The position numbers and the translations under genes were made by a program. Positions 33,600 to 46,316 of a stretch of 64,000 bases of DNA are shown one piece after another (positions within the stretch are counted from its first letter, which is position 1; every line of letters starts with the position of its first letter). The stretch is from Apiotrichum sp. Y4204. Lineage: Eukaryota > Basidiomycota > Tremellomycetes > Trichosporonales > Trichosporonaceae. The notes under the pieces are model-generated. The model was not told where the DNA came from, did no database searches, and was given only the letters and a program-made list of their open reading frames with translations. The stretch is from positions 682,001-746,000 of the forward strand of contig JAMYHL010000005.1 of assembly GCA_025531455.1 (NCBI GenBank), given 5' to 3'.

Positions 33600-36500
33600 C
33601 CGAGATCGCCCTCTTGTTTGGACGCGTGCTCTCTCTCGGCCACTCCGTTCTTGTCATTTATCATTGCCATCACACCTCTCCTCCCCTCTTCAGCCAGTGT
33701 CGATCAATCACCAGCAAGCTTGTCCCGACCGACCCTCTTTCTCATCGCCCTGCTCCCTTGTCCCGAGAGGCCCGCGGCCTATCCATCTCTCCCCTACTGC
33801 GTCCCCACATTCCCCCACCCGAGCCCCCAACGCCTCCAATCGCCACTGACGCCTCCCCTCCCCTTGTGCTTCTTGACATTGCCCCTCGCCGCGACACAGT
33901 TGCTGCCCCGCGCGCCCGTGAACGCCGGATCCTGCCCTCCGCTCGCCGTCCCCATCTCCAACATCTCCTCGGATGGCGGTTGCGTGGCGCCCACACCACC
34001 CTCAACTCGCAGCCTGCAGATCCCCGTGCCCGTCGCCGCGCGGCACATACCCGCATCTCTAGGCATACCCCGACCGCCGACCCCGACCCATTCCCAGCAG
34101 AAAGCGGCGCAGGGCTCGGCGTTGGGACGGGTGGGACCCGCGAGGGAGATTGAGAAATTGGAATTTGAGAGGTCGAAAAAGATCAGGAGTTGTGGCTTTG
34201 CCCGGAAAGCACACGGCGTGCTGCGATCCTGAGGGACGGATCCCATCTTCGGCATCCCGGCATCTCATCAACTATCCACCTCAACGCGCTCGTCAAGGTT
34301 TGCACCGGGACACGATACCTGGCTCTTATCTCGATCAAGGGCGAGTGTTTGATTCCCAGACGCATCTTTGAAGACACGGCGTCGAGAACCACAGCAGGCC
34401 CTAGAAGCGCGTACAACAAGTGCGCGTCCCGATCATCCCGATCGTCAACTTTGTCCGCTACACCTGCACTGCTCTTCTCGTCGCACCCTTATCAGACCGT
34501 TCACTCGCGCGATCTCGACCTTTAGCAAGAGACTCGCCATCCTCCCCTCTGTCGTTCGAGTAGCGCGCAAGTCCCGAGGCCGCACCCTTGAAAAGTTCTT
34601 GGGGCCCTCCTGTCCAAAGCCCCAGGAGACCGTTTCACGACGCATTCTCGCCATTAGCAAGCCACAAGCTCACAGACCCCACACTCCAGCCCACAGACCA
34701 CAGTCGACGGCGACGCCACCACGCACAGGCCCTCTCCAGTGCACGAAACCCACAAGAAGAGAGGGTAGAGAGTCGGTCGAAACAGTCCTTGTGAGATCAC
34801 TGTGATTCACTTCTCTTGGAGCTGCCACACCGTGCCGTTGCCATCATTGTCTCGCTCGTTTTCGCTCCACCGCGACTCTCTTGTCCTTTCTCCGTCCTCT
34901 TCGGTTTTGTACATACCTTGGTTTGGCTGGAGGCGACGACGGCGAGTGTGCAACGCTGCAACCAAAAAGCCTGTGATCTGTGGTTCCTTTTCATTATTGG
35001 GTTGCCTCGTGGACCTGGAACGCCATCGAGCAAGCCATTGACGCCTCTTTCCTTCTCCTCCCTGGCATCCAGTCATCACTTTTTTTTTCTTGTAGCTCTT
35101 CTCTTCCACTGCTTTGGTCCTCACGGCCCTCGCTCCAAGGGGCCAACAGCCTCAGCTCCACGCGTGGTCAGGAGGAGTGCTGTGTTATACCCTGCACGGA
35201 AGCCTCGTGTCGAGTAGTTCTTCACGGGTCCTACCCCCGAACCACAGCTCCCCACAGCCTACAGGTCGGTCCCTCGGCCGGTCCCTCCGGTCCCTTCTGG
35301 TCTCCAAGCCACTTGCGCCGGCGGCGTCGATTACTCTCACGCTCATATCCTCGGGCCTTGGGACCCCGTCAATTGGCATATCATCCCCTTCTCCCCCTCG
35401 TCAACCGCCCCGTCGAGCCCCTGCACTCCAGGCGTTTCCAGACGCACCTTGCACATCCGGCACGGCACGGACAACCGCCTGCAAGCACATACTGCACATA
35501 CTTCTGCCAGATCAGGTGCTGCCGGTGCTGCGCGCCGACTACACTTCACCCGGCTTTGCTCGAACCCGCGCGCTCTTAATCTCGCCGTGCTGTTTGCGAC
35601 TCCCCTTCTCGTCATTCCATCCTTGTTGTTGGTCCAGTTTCTCTTTAGAGTTAGTTGGGTTTTGGGAACCCGAGACGACTCCCGACAAGCATACAATAGC
35701 TCAGATCTCGAGAGTTCCTGGGCGCGACCACCAGACGCACACACGAAGACGACGCGTCGACATCACCACACGGCCATCCTCCACAGCACAAGTCGTTCGT
35801 CCATCGGCGTCCGTCCACACGCTGCATTTCTTGCAAACAACAACCGCTCATCATACTCCCTATTACTCCGACGCTATCGCACATCCGTGCATACCTTCTT
35901 CTTTAGTGCTAGTGTCGCGCGCCTCCCCCTTGACCAGCTGCTTCTTGGACCGCAAAGGCTCACTTTGAGACGAGTTTTCCATAAGCGGTCACCATCTCAT
36001 ACCCTCATACTCCGACTTGGCCGCATTCAGCAGCACACGGTCTGAGCTCCTTTTCTTCTCGTCTTTCGCCACCTTCCACTCTTCGGCGCCTCCCGCCCTC
36101 TCATCCCACCCGCCCAGCTGTGTGCCCACGGCCTCGGCTTTTGTGGCCCTCGACGCCCTCACCCTGCCTGACGTCGATAGCGACTGGCGCATCCGGCGTA
36201 CTAGTCTAGTTTCCACTTTGTCATTAAGTGGCCAAAGAACGCTTTCCACCTCTCATCTCATCCCACACCGACTCCCTCTCGCGCCGCTATCGGACAGTCT
36301 GTGCTCTGCTCCCCCACAGCTTTCATTGCCCGCCCTCCGCATTTCGACTTAGCAGCTTGCAACGCCAAAGCAAGCCGCATACACCTTAGTGCGTCGACGG
36401 ACAAAGGATCACCAGTATAATAAAGGTCCAGTCGAGGCGCAGTGTGTTGTCCTAAACAATACATCATCTCATCTTTTTCTTTGTCACCTCTCTCCATCTC

Positions 36501-36695
36501 TCTCCATCTCTCTTCCCCTCTCTACATCTCTCACTCGCTCTTACAAGGAGAAGTGATAAATCCCTACGCCACCGCCCCTCCTCTACATTCCCTCTCCGTT
36601 GCTCTACTACGGCCCGCCACTCTGAACAGCACGACTAGACCCTATCACTACGCATCACGCTGTTCGCCACCACAGCCCCTATCTCAAATCACACC
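33600..36695 (+). promoter_or_regulatory. Long pyrimidine-rich upstream region of the Medusa-like gene
   Basis: From about 33600 to the ATG at 36696 the plus strand is persistently C/T-rich (for example CTCCATCTCTCTCC runs near 36485-36530), as expected for a long promoter plus 5' leader. Stop codons and rare codons interrupt every frame, so no upstream gene is called, although several short upstream ATG frames exist. Developmental regulators in fungi often have kilobase-long leaders, so transcription may start far upstream. Introns in the leader cannot be excluded. Confidence 0.5.
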
Positions 36696-38821
36696 ATGGC
36701 TCCTCACCTGGGAGCACCCTTCAACCCTGGCGCCCCAGCCTGGGGGTACGCGACCGATGACCGACTGGCCCCCATTGCAACTGGTGGTGCCCATCCTGCA
36801 ATGACGATGGGGCACCAGAACAAGGCCATGCAGCCGCCTGTCATAACAGTGTTTGACGTCACTCCACAGCAAGGCATCGAGGGGACCCCGATCCGGATCA
36901 TTTGCGATCTCAACTTCAGAAACCACTCAGGCGATACGACCGGCAACCGCGTCCGAGTGACGTTTGGCAAGGCCATAGTGGAACCGAATGTGGTCGCCTC
37001 ACCCTCGTCGGATACAAACTACATTGTCACCGCCCTTGTGCCGCCCATTCAGGAAACCGGATCCCAGTCCTGGAGTGTGCCCATGCTGTTTGAAGCATAT
37101 GAAGAGCAGCACTGTATCGACCGGCAATCCTTGGGCGACTTTCACTATCTTGCCGATGCAGGTGAGTAGCATTTCGATTTGTAGATGGATCCGCAATCTC
37201 TTGATCAGAAAAAAAGGAACAAGCATTGCAAAGATCAATCAAGCTCTGGCCGTTACGTTATGGTCAACCATAATCGCGGAATTCAATAAGAACAAGGTTT
37301 TCACCTTGTTTCTTTTCGTTCCCGCACGCGCGTCGTGCATGGCAGATGCCATAATAGCCAGCACGACTCTCTCCCCAACCCCATCCATCCACATCAAAGT
37401 TACTGACAGCGACAGGCGGAACACCAAAGCGCACTGCACGCAAAAAGCTCGAGACGGATTCGCCCGGACGCAAGGCCCTTACCGGTGTGCAGCGCACTCC
37501 TATCCGCAGGCGTCGTGAGGATGGTGAGTAGAAAAGGACAATAGCGCCACCGCCATGGGGGCTCAGCTGACAATGCCAGATATGCCGTACCCCACTATTG
37601 CGGCCGGCGCCGCCGCCTCGTTCGTTTACGATTCACCACCACAAGCTACTGTACTCCCTCCCTCACAGCCGGGATTGGTGCGCACAACCCAAATGCTCTC
37701 CACCTCGCCGCAGGCCAGCGCGTACATGCGCACCAAAGCGCGTCTTGAGATTGATGGCGACTTGAACACGATGAAGGCCAACTGGTGGGTACCTTGACCT
37801 TTACCACCCACTAACGACAGGTCGCCGGACATGTGGGCCAACCGCCGCTGCCTGGTGCAGTTTACTCGAAGGCAGGAAGGCGCTGTTGTGCGAGCATCGT
37901 TCAAGGCGGTGGAGGAAAAGGACTGGACTCCTAACATGATAGTCATCTCATGCCTCTACCACGACGCCCGCAGCGATTGCTACTTTACCTCGGTCGACGC
38001 CATCTATCTCCTCGAGTGCCTCATGGGCACCCGCTACACTACCGAGGAGAAGAACCGCATCCGCCGTAACCTTGAGAGCTTCAAGCCCACCACACTGCAG
38101 AAGAACGAGGGACAGTGGCAGGACTTTTACGCGCACATCATGAACTACCCGAACCCAAAGCCGAGGAACATTGACAAAGGCCTCAAGGTGTTTCCATGGG
38201 TTCATCTCGAGCAGGCTCTCAAAAAGATTTTCGCCAACTACGTGAGTTGATAGACCGCAATAGGATATTGTTTCGGGTGCTGATAGTCAGTCGGCTTATC
38301 TGAACCTTCCCTCGTACGGCATGCCCGTTAATGCCGACCCGACACAGGTGCCATACGGGCACCAGGCCGCGCCGCTGCATGACCCAATCACATATGACGA
38401 CCGCAGCATGATGCGTCATCCGCACCCCTCGGCAGGCAGCGTCGACGAGCTTTCGGCGTATGTCGATATGTCTCCGGTCGCCAACTCGGCTCCCTCCTAT
38501 GGGCACCGCTCCATTCCTTCTTCGGGAGGTTCCGCATCCGCCACCTCAGAACTGGTCGCGGCTCCCTATGCGAATGCGAGCGCAAACCCTGACAGTGAAT
38601 TTACCAACTACGTCAACATGTCGCCTACCGTCCCCTCTGCGGTGCCTCGAGAAACGTACAGCGCCCCTCTTGGCCTCTACATCCCCTCGCAAGTTGACCC
38701 CTCCCTCGGCAGCGCCCCGGGCTCGAGTGCTCCCAGCTCTCTCGCCTACGGCGACAGCCGATCCAACTCGGACCTCCATGTGACTTATGAAGGTGTTGGT
38801 ACACAGTACCCGCCTCCATAA
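36696..38821 (+). CDS. Medusa-family (MedA/REN1-like) developmental transcription regulator
   Basis: MedA of Aspergillus and REN1 of Fusarium are nuclear proteins needed for conidiophore development, adherence and morphogenesis; basidiomycete homologues control filament and spore programmes. Five exons (36696-37161, 37416-37523, 37580-37784, 37821-38241, 38291-38821) total 1731 nt, 576 residues. An N-terminal IPT/TIG-like segment (ITVFDVTPQQGIEGTPIRI) comes first, then a basic stretch KRTARKKLE and TPIRRRRED that could be a nuclear localisation signal. The conserved core is WANRRCLVQFTRRQ, ISCLYHDARSDCYFTSVDAIYLLE, EEKNRIRRNLESFKPTT and NPKPRNIDKGLKVFPW, the family signature. The C-terminal third is Ser/Pro/Tyr-rich with two YVDMSP/YVNMSP motifs. 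The first intron is 254 nt, the others 36-56 nt. Confidence 0.9.
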
Positions 38822-39822
38822 GCGCCCTCGATTCTTCCTGGGGTGACAATATCCCACTGGGACTGTAGCCATTAGTGTCGCGTACTCTTCTCTTTTCTCG
38901 GTCTCGGCCTCTTGCTCCCCATCCACACCCCCTAGTGCTCCCCACGGATTCAGGCGCCTGCACTTCTTGATCATAACCTAACCCCAATAGTACTGGTGTG
39001 CCTTATCTGGTTCCAGTTTCCGTGTCTCAAGCCTATCAACTATTTTCTCGTTCTCGTCCCAGTCCACTAGTGTCGTGTGTTACCGTGAGAGTGACGGCAA
39101 GCGCCGGTGTATGCATGTTACGTTATCGACTGTGAGAAGTGAGTTGTACACACTTGCAGATGAGCATTTGTTTGTGGCGATGCGCGATCCGAGCGTCTCG
39201 AAGACTTGTCGACCGCGCGGCCCGAAGCCGCAGCAAAATTGGGTCAGGTCGAGCATGTCCTCTGGACCTGACTCATGGTATCCTGGCCCCTCTGGTCCCT
39301 CTGAGCCCCTGGGGGAGGAACCACACGCGGACCGTCGCACGCGCCGACAACGTAGTCCCCGTCCAAAGCGGTTAGTCAGCCGCGAAAGAAGCATCGAAGC
39401 AATAAGCAAAGCCGGGGCCACGCGCACGGGCCAGAGGCACACAAATGAATGAACAGGCACGCGCCAACGCGCCAGCGCGCCAGCACGCTAAGTGTGCTAG
39501 CGCGCCTCAGAAGCACGGTCGCGGCACGCCAATGGGCAATGAGATGCAATCTGTGGCGACGTGTGGCGATGTGTGGCGATGTGGTCGCAGCACGGCCTCA
39601 GGATGGCAGGAACGCAGGAGTGGGGATCATAGGATGCAGGAGCAGAGGACGAGGGCTCTGCGCTGAGCCGGGCGCTCGGCACTGTGTGTCGCTGCGTACC
39701 CTCCTCCTCGCCTGCCCCGCGTCGTCCGGCAGCCCGGCCGACCAGACCGGGTCACGCCCTGGGTCACCAGGTCACCCGGCAACCAGTTCACAGGCCACAG
39801 GTCACAGGTCACCAGGCCACAG

Positions 39823-39902
39823 GCGACAAGGCGACAAGGCGACAAGGCGACAAGGCGACAAGGCGACAAGGCGACAAGGCGATAAGGCCGCAAGGCCGCA
39901 AG
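39823..39902. repeat. 8-bp minisatellite GCGACAAG
   Basis: Seven exact GCGACAAG units (39823-39878), then GCGATAAG and two GCCGCAAG variants. The preceding 60 bases carry related CAGGTCAC/CAGGCCAC words, so the array probably grew from them. Confidence 0.9.
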
Positions 39903-40028
39903 GCCACAGTCGAGCCACTCGCGCACGCGCGTCTCGTGACACGTTCTCCAAGCCGTCGTCCAGTATCCCCTGGGCCCCATTTGATTCGACGCCCCCAATC
40001 ACGATTGCGATCGAGTGGCGGCTGGAAA

Positions 40029-40029
<1 letters not shown>

Positions 40030-40071
<42 letters not shown>
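40030..40071. repeat. TG dinucleotide microsatellite (21 units)
   Basis: An uninterrupted 42-base TG repeat. Likely to vary in length between strains; it can adopt left-handed DNA. Confidence 0.95.
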
Positions 40072-40072
<1 letters not shown>

Positions 40073-40109
40073 CAGTCACGCGGGCCCGCGCGGGGTTGGA
40101 TGAGGGACG

Positions 40110-40133
40110 GCTGGCGTGCTGGCGTGCTGGCGT
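40110..40133. repeat. 8-bp tandem GCTGGCGT x3
   Basis: Three exact adjacent units followed by GGGGG. Same unit length (8 bp) as the two neighbouring arrays. Confidence 0.8.
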
Positions 40134-40160
40134 GGGGGCTGATGGACTATAGAGATCCAA

Positions 40161-40192
40161 GTCTGTCCGTCTGCCCGTCTGTTCGTCTGTCC
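40161..40192. repeat. 8-bp tandem GTCTGTCC x4
   Basis: Units GTCTGTCC, GTCTGCCC, GTCTGTTC and GTCTGTCC. The third 8-bp array within 400 bp. Confidence 0.8.
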
Positions 40193-42111
40193 TAAAATGC
40201 GGCCGCAAGGGGCTGCGGCGGCGTGGCTGGGATCGATTTTTCTCACCCACCACGATTATCATGATTGTGGCGTCCGGTTCCGTGCTCGCTTGGGGCGTCA
40301 TCTTGACCGTGTCGGTTCAATTGGCATTTCTGCCAGATGGCTCTTTGATCTTTGACGCGTTGGTTGTCGCAAGTGCGAAGTGCGCGACGTGTCGCTTGGA
40401 AAGTCGACTTGGAGCGGGGGCAGCAAGGTTTGGGGACGCTGGACTTCTGGCGCGCGGCTGGGAGGGTGAATGATCGGAATATCACCCCGCACAACTTGGC
40501 ATGTAGTCTGCAAAATTGTTCCACTGACACGATATCAGAGACGCGTCTCTGTGCTCTTTTTGGTGTCATGTTGCTGCTCCACAGGACGATGAGTGGGGGA
40601 AGATGCAGTAAGAAACTCACAAACTGACCGGCCAACGGCTTGCTTACATGAAGATGGTGAGATGCGGGGACGAGGCAGCGAGAGCAAACCACAATTTTTC
40701 TCCCACGCCAGAGGTCAAGATCGGGATGTATCAACAAACAAAACAAATGGTCGAGAACACAAAACAGATTCTGACATTGACCAAAACTGACATACGGTCT
40801 GACAAGCTTCACCAGAACGATCCAGAAGAGTCTGTCCCCCACGGAGGGTGGACAATAGACCCACTTTTACAAGGCACTCGTCGCCCAAGAGGCCAAGCAG
40901 TTCCAAGAACAAACAAAGTCAAGGGGCAGATCGAGAACAAGAAAACACGAACAAGAAGAACGGCTCTAGGAACAGGAACCCCCTCCCGGGCGATCACGAT
41001 CAGCGGTGAGTAGCAGGTGATCTGCGCCGTCCGCTCCGTCCACGTCGTCTATACGTCTACGGTAGCTACAGTGCGGACGGCCGCCACACCCGCATAATGT
41101 ACCCGCACACTGCAAATTTCGCAAACCGCAAACCGCAGACCCGCACACGAAACGCTATTGTTCCGCCACGACAAACGCTAAACGAGGTCCCGCGATGCGG
41201 GCGATCGCCATTGTCGCAAACCTTAGCTCGGAGGGAAACGAGGAATACGAGGAACAATAAACAACCGCGGCACCCGTTGACCCATCAACACATCAATCCC
41301 CCACCAACTGCCGCGGCTCGTCCGGCCCGGAGGTAATCTAAGTAAACTACGTGGGTTCTGGCCGTGTCCTGCCGCGTCAACGTGGCATGTAGCCGTCCAT
41401 ACGCGTCCATTACCACTACACCGCAGCGATATGCGATACAATGGTTATTAGCCGTCGCCAGATCGCATCGCTATCACGCCGATCAATCACCCCGCCGACT
41501 CACCGCCAGTGTGCCGGACGTGTGCCGGGGCTCTGCAGATCGCCGTACCTCTTGTCCGGATGCTACCAGTGCGCCTCGTTCCATCAGGCACCATCAGAGG
41601 TTGCTCGGCGTTGTTCCGCCGTGCCCTCCCTGTCGTCCTCTCCTGTTGCTGATGAAATGACATGTCCTAACACAAAGAGCCCAGTAAAAATAACCATTAG
41701 TATACCAGCGGAGAGATGACGGTATCGACCCGATCGACACGGAGCGGTACGGTCGTCTCGCTCGTCACACCCGAGATTTTTACGATCAGACGGCAGATGA
41801 AGAGAGGGGAGCAAAAAAAAAAAAAACCTAGTGTGATTGCGAGAACTAATCCCCAAATCTACGGCTACACACTCTAACGGCTGCAGCAATAGTTCCATGG
41901 ATACCCAATGCCTGCGTGGGTAGGCTGCTTGCGCGTGTCTTGTCCTATGCTCCTCTTTGGGGGGCCGGTGCCTGGTGCCGTGTGCTTGGTGCATACAGAG
42001 TCCATGGCCTCCATCAAACTGCCACCTTCCTCGATCTCGGTCCGAACCGGTCCGCAGACCGTGACGACCATCGCTCGCCCACGTCAGCCGCTTGCATCGT
42101 TCCACAGCCGC

Positions 42112-43823
42112 TCAGGGAGCGACCTTGGAGATGTCGGCAGTCACCACCTTGCCCTCGAGAATGAGCTCGGCCAGCACAAGACCCGTACCCGGGCCCTGCG
42201 TGATGCCCCAACAGCTCAGGCCACCACCGACATAGACGCCCTCAACACCTGGCACCTTGCCAATGATCGGGCGACCGCGGTCGGGGATAGGCAGGAAGCA
42301 TGCTGTGGTGGATTCTACCACGGCGCCCTTCTCTGAGCCAAGCATGGGTGAGATGGCCGCAGCCTGGTGCTTGAGCCTCTCAACAGAGTCAGGAATGGCT
42401 TTGACTTCCTCTGCGGTTGGAGGCAAAGGCGCATCAGACGATGCGCCACAGCTAGAGGGGTCAGTAACTTGGCAAAAATACTTCCGATCGCGATCCAACT
42501 CACATGACCGTTGTGCCGTCAGGTCGGGGGTAAACCTCAGGTTCCGAGACAGCGCCGTCGATCAGGGTGAGGTCGACGAACAAGCAATGTGGGGTAGTGG
42601 GCTCCTTTGTGCGGATGAGAAGGGTGTGCGCCATCTGGCCATCGACGGCCAGACCGCGGGCGGAAGAGGAAGGAAGGAGCTCCTGTGCAAGACGGCCAAG
42701 CCATGGTCCTGCGGTGAGGGCCACTGTGTCGGCATCAATGATCTTCTCTCCGCCTTCCTTCAAGGCAACCATGATTGATGTCGGGCGACGGTCGTCATCC
42801 AATGCCAACGCACGCGCAGTGCCAAGAACCAGCGCTGTTCCAGGCTCTCGCAGGAAACGCTCTGCCAGGAACCGCACAAGAAGCCGAGGGTGCACCTGAG
42901 CAGTTGTCTTGTGCGTACCCAACGACGAAGACGCTGCGATGCTTCCACGAGGAAGCCATGGGACGGGCGAACGCGCATCCTCTGGAGCGGGTGTCGTGCC
43001 ATCAATGGTCACAGACTGAGGGTCAGTGTGAGGCGCAACGGGGCGAGACGGGCCAAGTGTGGCGAGGTGGGCGGGAGTGCGAATTGCCCTTATATGGCAG
43101 TGGAATAAGGCCTTCGCTTAACACTTACCAGTGTGTCGACAGTACGGTATCCCCAGTGCTTTGCGCCACCGAACTGCTCAGCGAGCTTTCGGTGAAGGTC
43201 AAACGACATGGCAGAAAGACCTGGGAGTGTCAGCTCAGCACAACGCGACATGAGACGAGAATAGCGGGGTGACACTCGGTGGCTGCCAATTGCAGATTGC
43301 ACATGGGTGTGTTCCGCATGGTTCCCTGTACCACTTCTGTGTCCTCCAATGACAGAATTCAACTTTTGTGGCTGCAACACCGTCTGTACTGCTGTATCTG
43401 GAACTCACTGGCTGTCGCAGGGCCGTGCCAATCGCGGGCGAGGAAGCCACCTGCATTGCCGCTCGCGGCAGAGGCGACACCCGTGCCCTCGATGAGCGTG
43501 ATGGTGGACCCCTCTGGCCGTTGTGGCGAGATGGCAAGGAAGTAGGCCGTGCAAACGCCGACAATTCCACCTCCGACAACGACGATGTTCTTGGGCCGCG
43601 GATGCTGGGTGGGGCTCTCCGCGTGGTTGGTGGTCTTCGAATCCTTGCTCGCGGTGGACGTGGAGGACATAAAGGTAGAGTTCGATGCAGATGTTTCCTT
43701 GTTGGCATCCACAGGCCTCATCTTTGGTGCTTCCGGCTTTGTAGGCGAAGCGCTTGTTGTCGTGGACCCACCCACTACTGACGGGGCTCCAGCAGCCTTT
43801 GCGTTTGCTGAACGATGAGGCAT
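42112..43823 (-). CDS. FAD-dependent oxidoreductase of the D-amino-acid-oxidase (DAO) family, Tda3-like
   Basis: DAO-family flavoproteins oxidise amine or imino acid substrates; the fungal Tda3 branch is tied to endosomal sorting and its substrate is unknown. The protein has about 70 disordered residues, then the dinucleotide-binding NIVVVGGGIVGVCTAYFL motif, a second family motif SAASGNAGGF, the LTAGPWLGRLAQ segment, and a C-terminal FAD-binding GVEGVYVGGGLSCWGITQGPGTG. Exons 43409-43823, 43129-43220, about 42505-43015 and 42112 onward join in frame. ATG 43823 is chosen because the leader before it is CT-rich with no coding character. About 450 residues. Placement as Tda3-like rests on overall arrangement and is inference; other DAO-family enzymes (sarcosine oxidase-like) are possible. 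Confidence 0.85.
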
Positions 43824-46316
43824 GATGGTGCGAGCGATGCGGAGAAGTAAACGAGAGGGGTTAAGCGATGAGCGGCTGATGCAAGCGGAGGGCGCAGACC
43901 GCGAGAAAAGAGAGAGTGAGAGAAGGTAGGGTGATAGGGGGGAGAGATGGGCACACAACAGTGGTCGATGCGCGGTATGTGTGTGTGTCTGTCGGTATTA
44001 TGTGGGCGAGAGAGAGGAGAGGGGGTTCGAGGTCAAGCCCAAACGGTCGGATACAGTGCAGAATGTAATCCAGAATGCAATGCGATGCGAGTTGGCTTGG
44101 ATAGACGGTGGATGGTGCTTTGTGGACCAAAGGATTGAGTTAAGATGTGATGAAGGAAGAAACAGGAAAAAAATAACAGTGACAAGATACCAGATGGTCC
44201 AAGCTTAGAGATGGTAGTAGTTGGCGATGATGCTGTTGAAGGGGATGGTAGTGGCAATGATAATGGTGACGGTGATGAGCGTGACAGAGGCGGTGATATT
44301 GGTGATGGTGACGATTGATTGATAAATGGGATGGGTAGATGGATGGTAGACTGAGAGTTTACACCTCTTGGGATGAATAAGAAGAAGAAAAAAAATAAAG
44401 CAAGGGAAGAGGACGGAAAAAAGCAAGGTAAAACGGAGCAACACCAAAGGTATGTGTGGTGGTGGTGACGCGGTGAGCGAGCCGAGGCGAAAAGGAGGTG
44501 GAAGGGTGGATGGATGGATGGATGGATGGTGGATGATGGGTTGGTGGGTTGAGGCGGGGAAAGCGGGGGGTCGGAGAGGAGAAGTGGGTGCGGAGAGGAA
44601 GAGAGCGAAGGGGGGTGATAGATCAGAGGAATCTTAGAGGTGCAAAAAAGAGTGGCCGCGCGGAGTGGAGAGTGGGAGGCACGACGGGGGAGGAATTGTG
44701 ACTGGCTACCTATTCACTCTGCACTCCAGTATGGCTCCGTGGCTCTGTGGCTCAAGCTCGCCGAGAGTAAAAGCGGTCTGTGCATGCAGTACGGAGCACT
44801 TCGAGAGGTCTCTAGGTCACTGTCCTTGGTCTCCTCTACAGAATCACAGCACAGGATCACTGGAGCCACAAGAAAGTATTCACCCCAATCCGCCGTCATG
44901 GTCGTCATTCATCATCGGCCACTGGCCACTATCCATGATTCACGACAAGGGATCAGAGCAGAGCCGCAAAAGGACTCGAGGACTCCGAGGGCATCGGAAA
45001 GCCGTCCTCCTGCCTCTTTGTTTTGTTGTCTGGTATCTCCTCGGCGATCGACAGGACCTAGGGCAACCAAAACGCGATTAAACGATTGCATGCTGTGAGA
45101 ATGACCCACAAGTGATATCAGAGCTGGACTGCAGAGCGGCGATAGCACACACTAGGAAGTGCGAATGGCGGCGAGTGCCGGGGCGGAGTCGTGTCGGGGG
45201 CCGGGCGAACAGCGGTGCATCCCATGGCTTGGGATCCTGGGATCTTGGGAGACACAAAAGGCATATCAGGAGGTAAAAAATAGTCACTTGATGATAACAC
45301 GTCATTTTGGTATGTAATTTCCAAGGGAACACCGAGGAGACCGGATAACTACAGGGAACGCACGCTTATTAGAACCATGCCAAACAGTAGTAAATACAAA
45401 TAATAGTCCATGCAGATCTGGTGATCTGGTGGCCGCTGATCCGCTAACAACGCTCGCTGCCTGACCTAGTCCGTTAGCGGCCTCGGCCGCTCGGCTTGCA
45501 GTCGCTGGGCTGCGGGGCTGCGGCCAACCCCGTCGTCTGCTCATCGTCGCCACCCAGTCTCGGACCAAAAAACCCTCCAAAATGGTCTCAAAGGGGATCG
45601 CCAGTGCGGGCATCGCGGCGAGTGCGCTTTGGCGTCAGCAGGACCAGCTGATCCGCTGACGGCGTTTCCCCGTCACCGAATGTCGCCGGCAACCGGCAGT
45701 CTAGTCAAGTCGAGTCTGTCAACATATGACCGACATCGCGATTGAACTTGGCAGTCGGAATGTACAACACAACCAAAGGAAAGCAAAGAATTTGAGAGCG
45801 GAGCTCCGCCATCGGTGACAACCCATGATGAACGATGACCTCAACCGGAGCGTTCTTGAGACTTGTCCATCTTGGCTTTAGTGATAGCCCGTAGAGGATG
45901 CAAACTTGGCACAGTCTGTGGTCCTTGGCGGCTTGGAAGCAGCTTGGATCCTCGAGGTCCATCCCATGTGCGCAGCTGGTTGGAGGCGGGCCGCACAAAC
46001 AGTGTGACGTCACAATGCGCTTGCTTCGTCTTGTCGCCTGGGTGGTTCACCATACGAGCATACCAAATATAGTCGGGATCTGGATGGAACTGGTGACCCA
46101 TACCCGTGAGGAGTGAGCGACAGTGTGCGGTATTGTCGTCGTCGCCGGATACTTCCTCGGTCATCCCATCCCATCGCCTCTCTTTCTGCTCTCTCATCGC
46201 TTCTCTTCTCTCCATCTCTCATTTCTGGAGACATATCTCACACGTCTTCCCTCCATCTACAACGTATGTCCCTCTCCTCTCCGGCACTGACTCCCAGTCT
46301 ACATCAACAACCCACA
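43824..46316. other. Intergenic region between divergent FAD oxidoreductase and RPEL genes
   Basis: About 2.5 kb. The left 800 bp are GA-rich on the plus strand, i.e. a CT-rich leader of the minus-strand gene, with GATGGATG runs near 44508-44535 and imperfect GATGGTGAT repeats near 44210-44320. The middle has GATC-rich DNA around 45230-45440. The right end (46130-46316) is CT-rich in the sense of the RPEL gene. No gene is supported. Confidence 0.45.

Larger units (their letters stand above)
38822..42111. other. Intergenic region with several minisatellites
   Basis: About 3.3 kb without a supported gene, between the convergent ends of the Medusa-like gene and the FAD oxidoreductase. It contains an 8-bp minisatellite, a TG repeat and other short tandems (separate entries), a GCGCC-rich patch near 39460-39505, and a poly-A run at about 41815-41826. 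Open frames around 40243-41013 lack codon bias. Confidence 0.5.

Noticed and set aside
33368..34232. Open frames of 200-260 codons upstream of the Medusa-like gene
   Set aside because: The CT-rich sequence gives Pro/Ser/Leu-rich translations in several frames at once and lacks the local codon bias; considered leader DNA.
45841..46215. A 124-codon minus-strand frame upstream of the RPEL gene
   Set aside because: Has some ordinary-looking composition (HPDPDYIWYARMVNHP) but no homology known to me, no codon bias, and it would fill the RPEL promoter.
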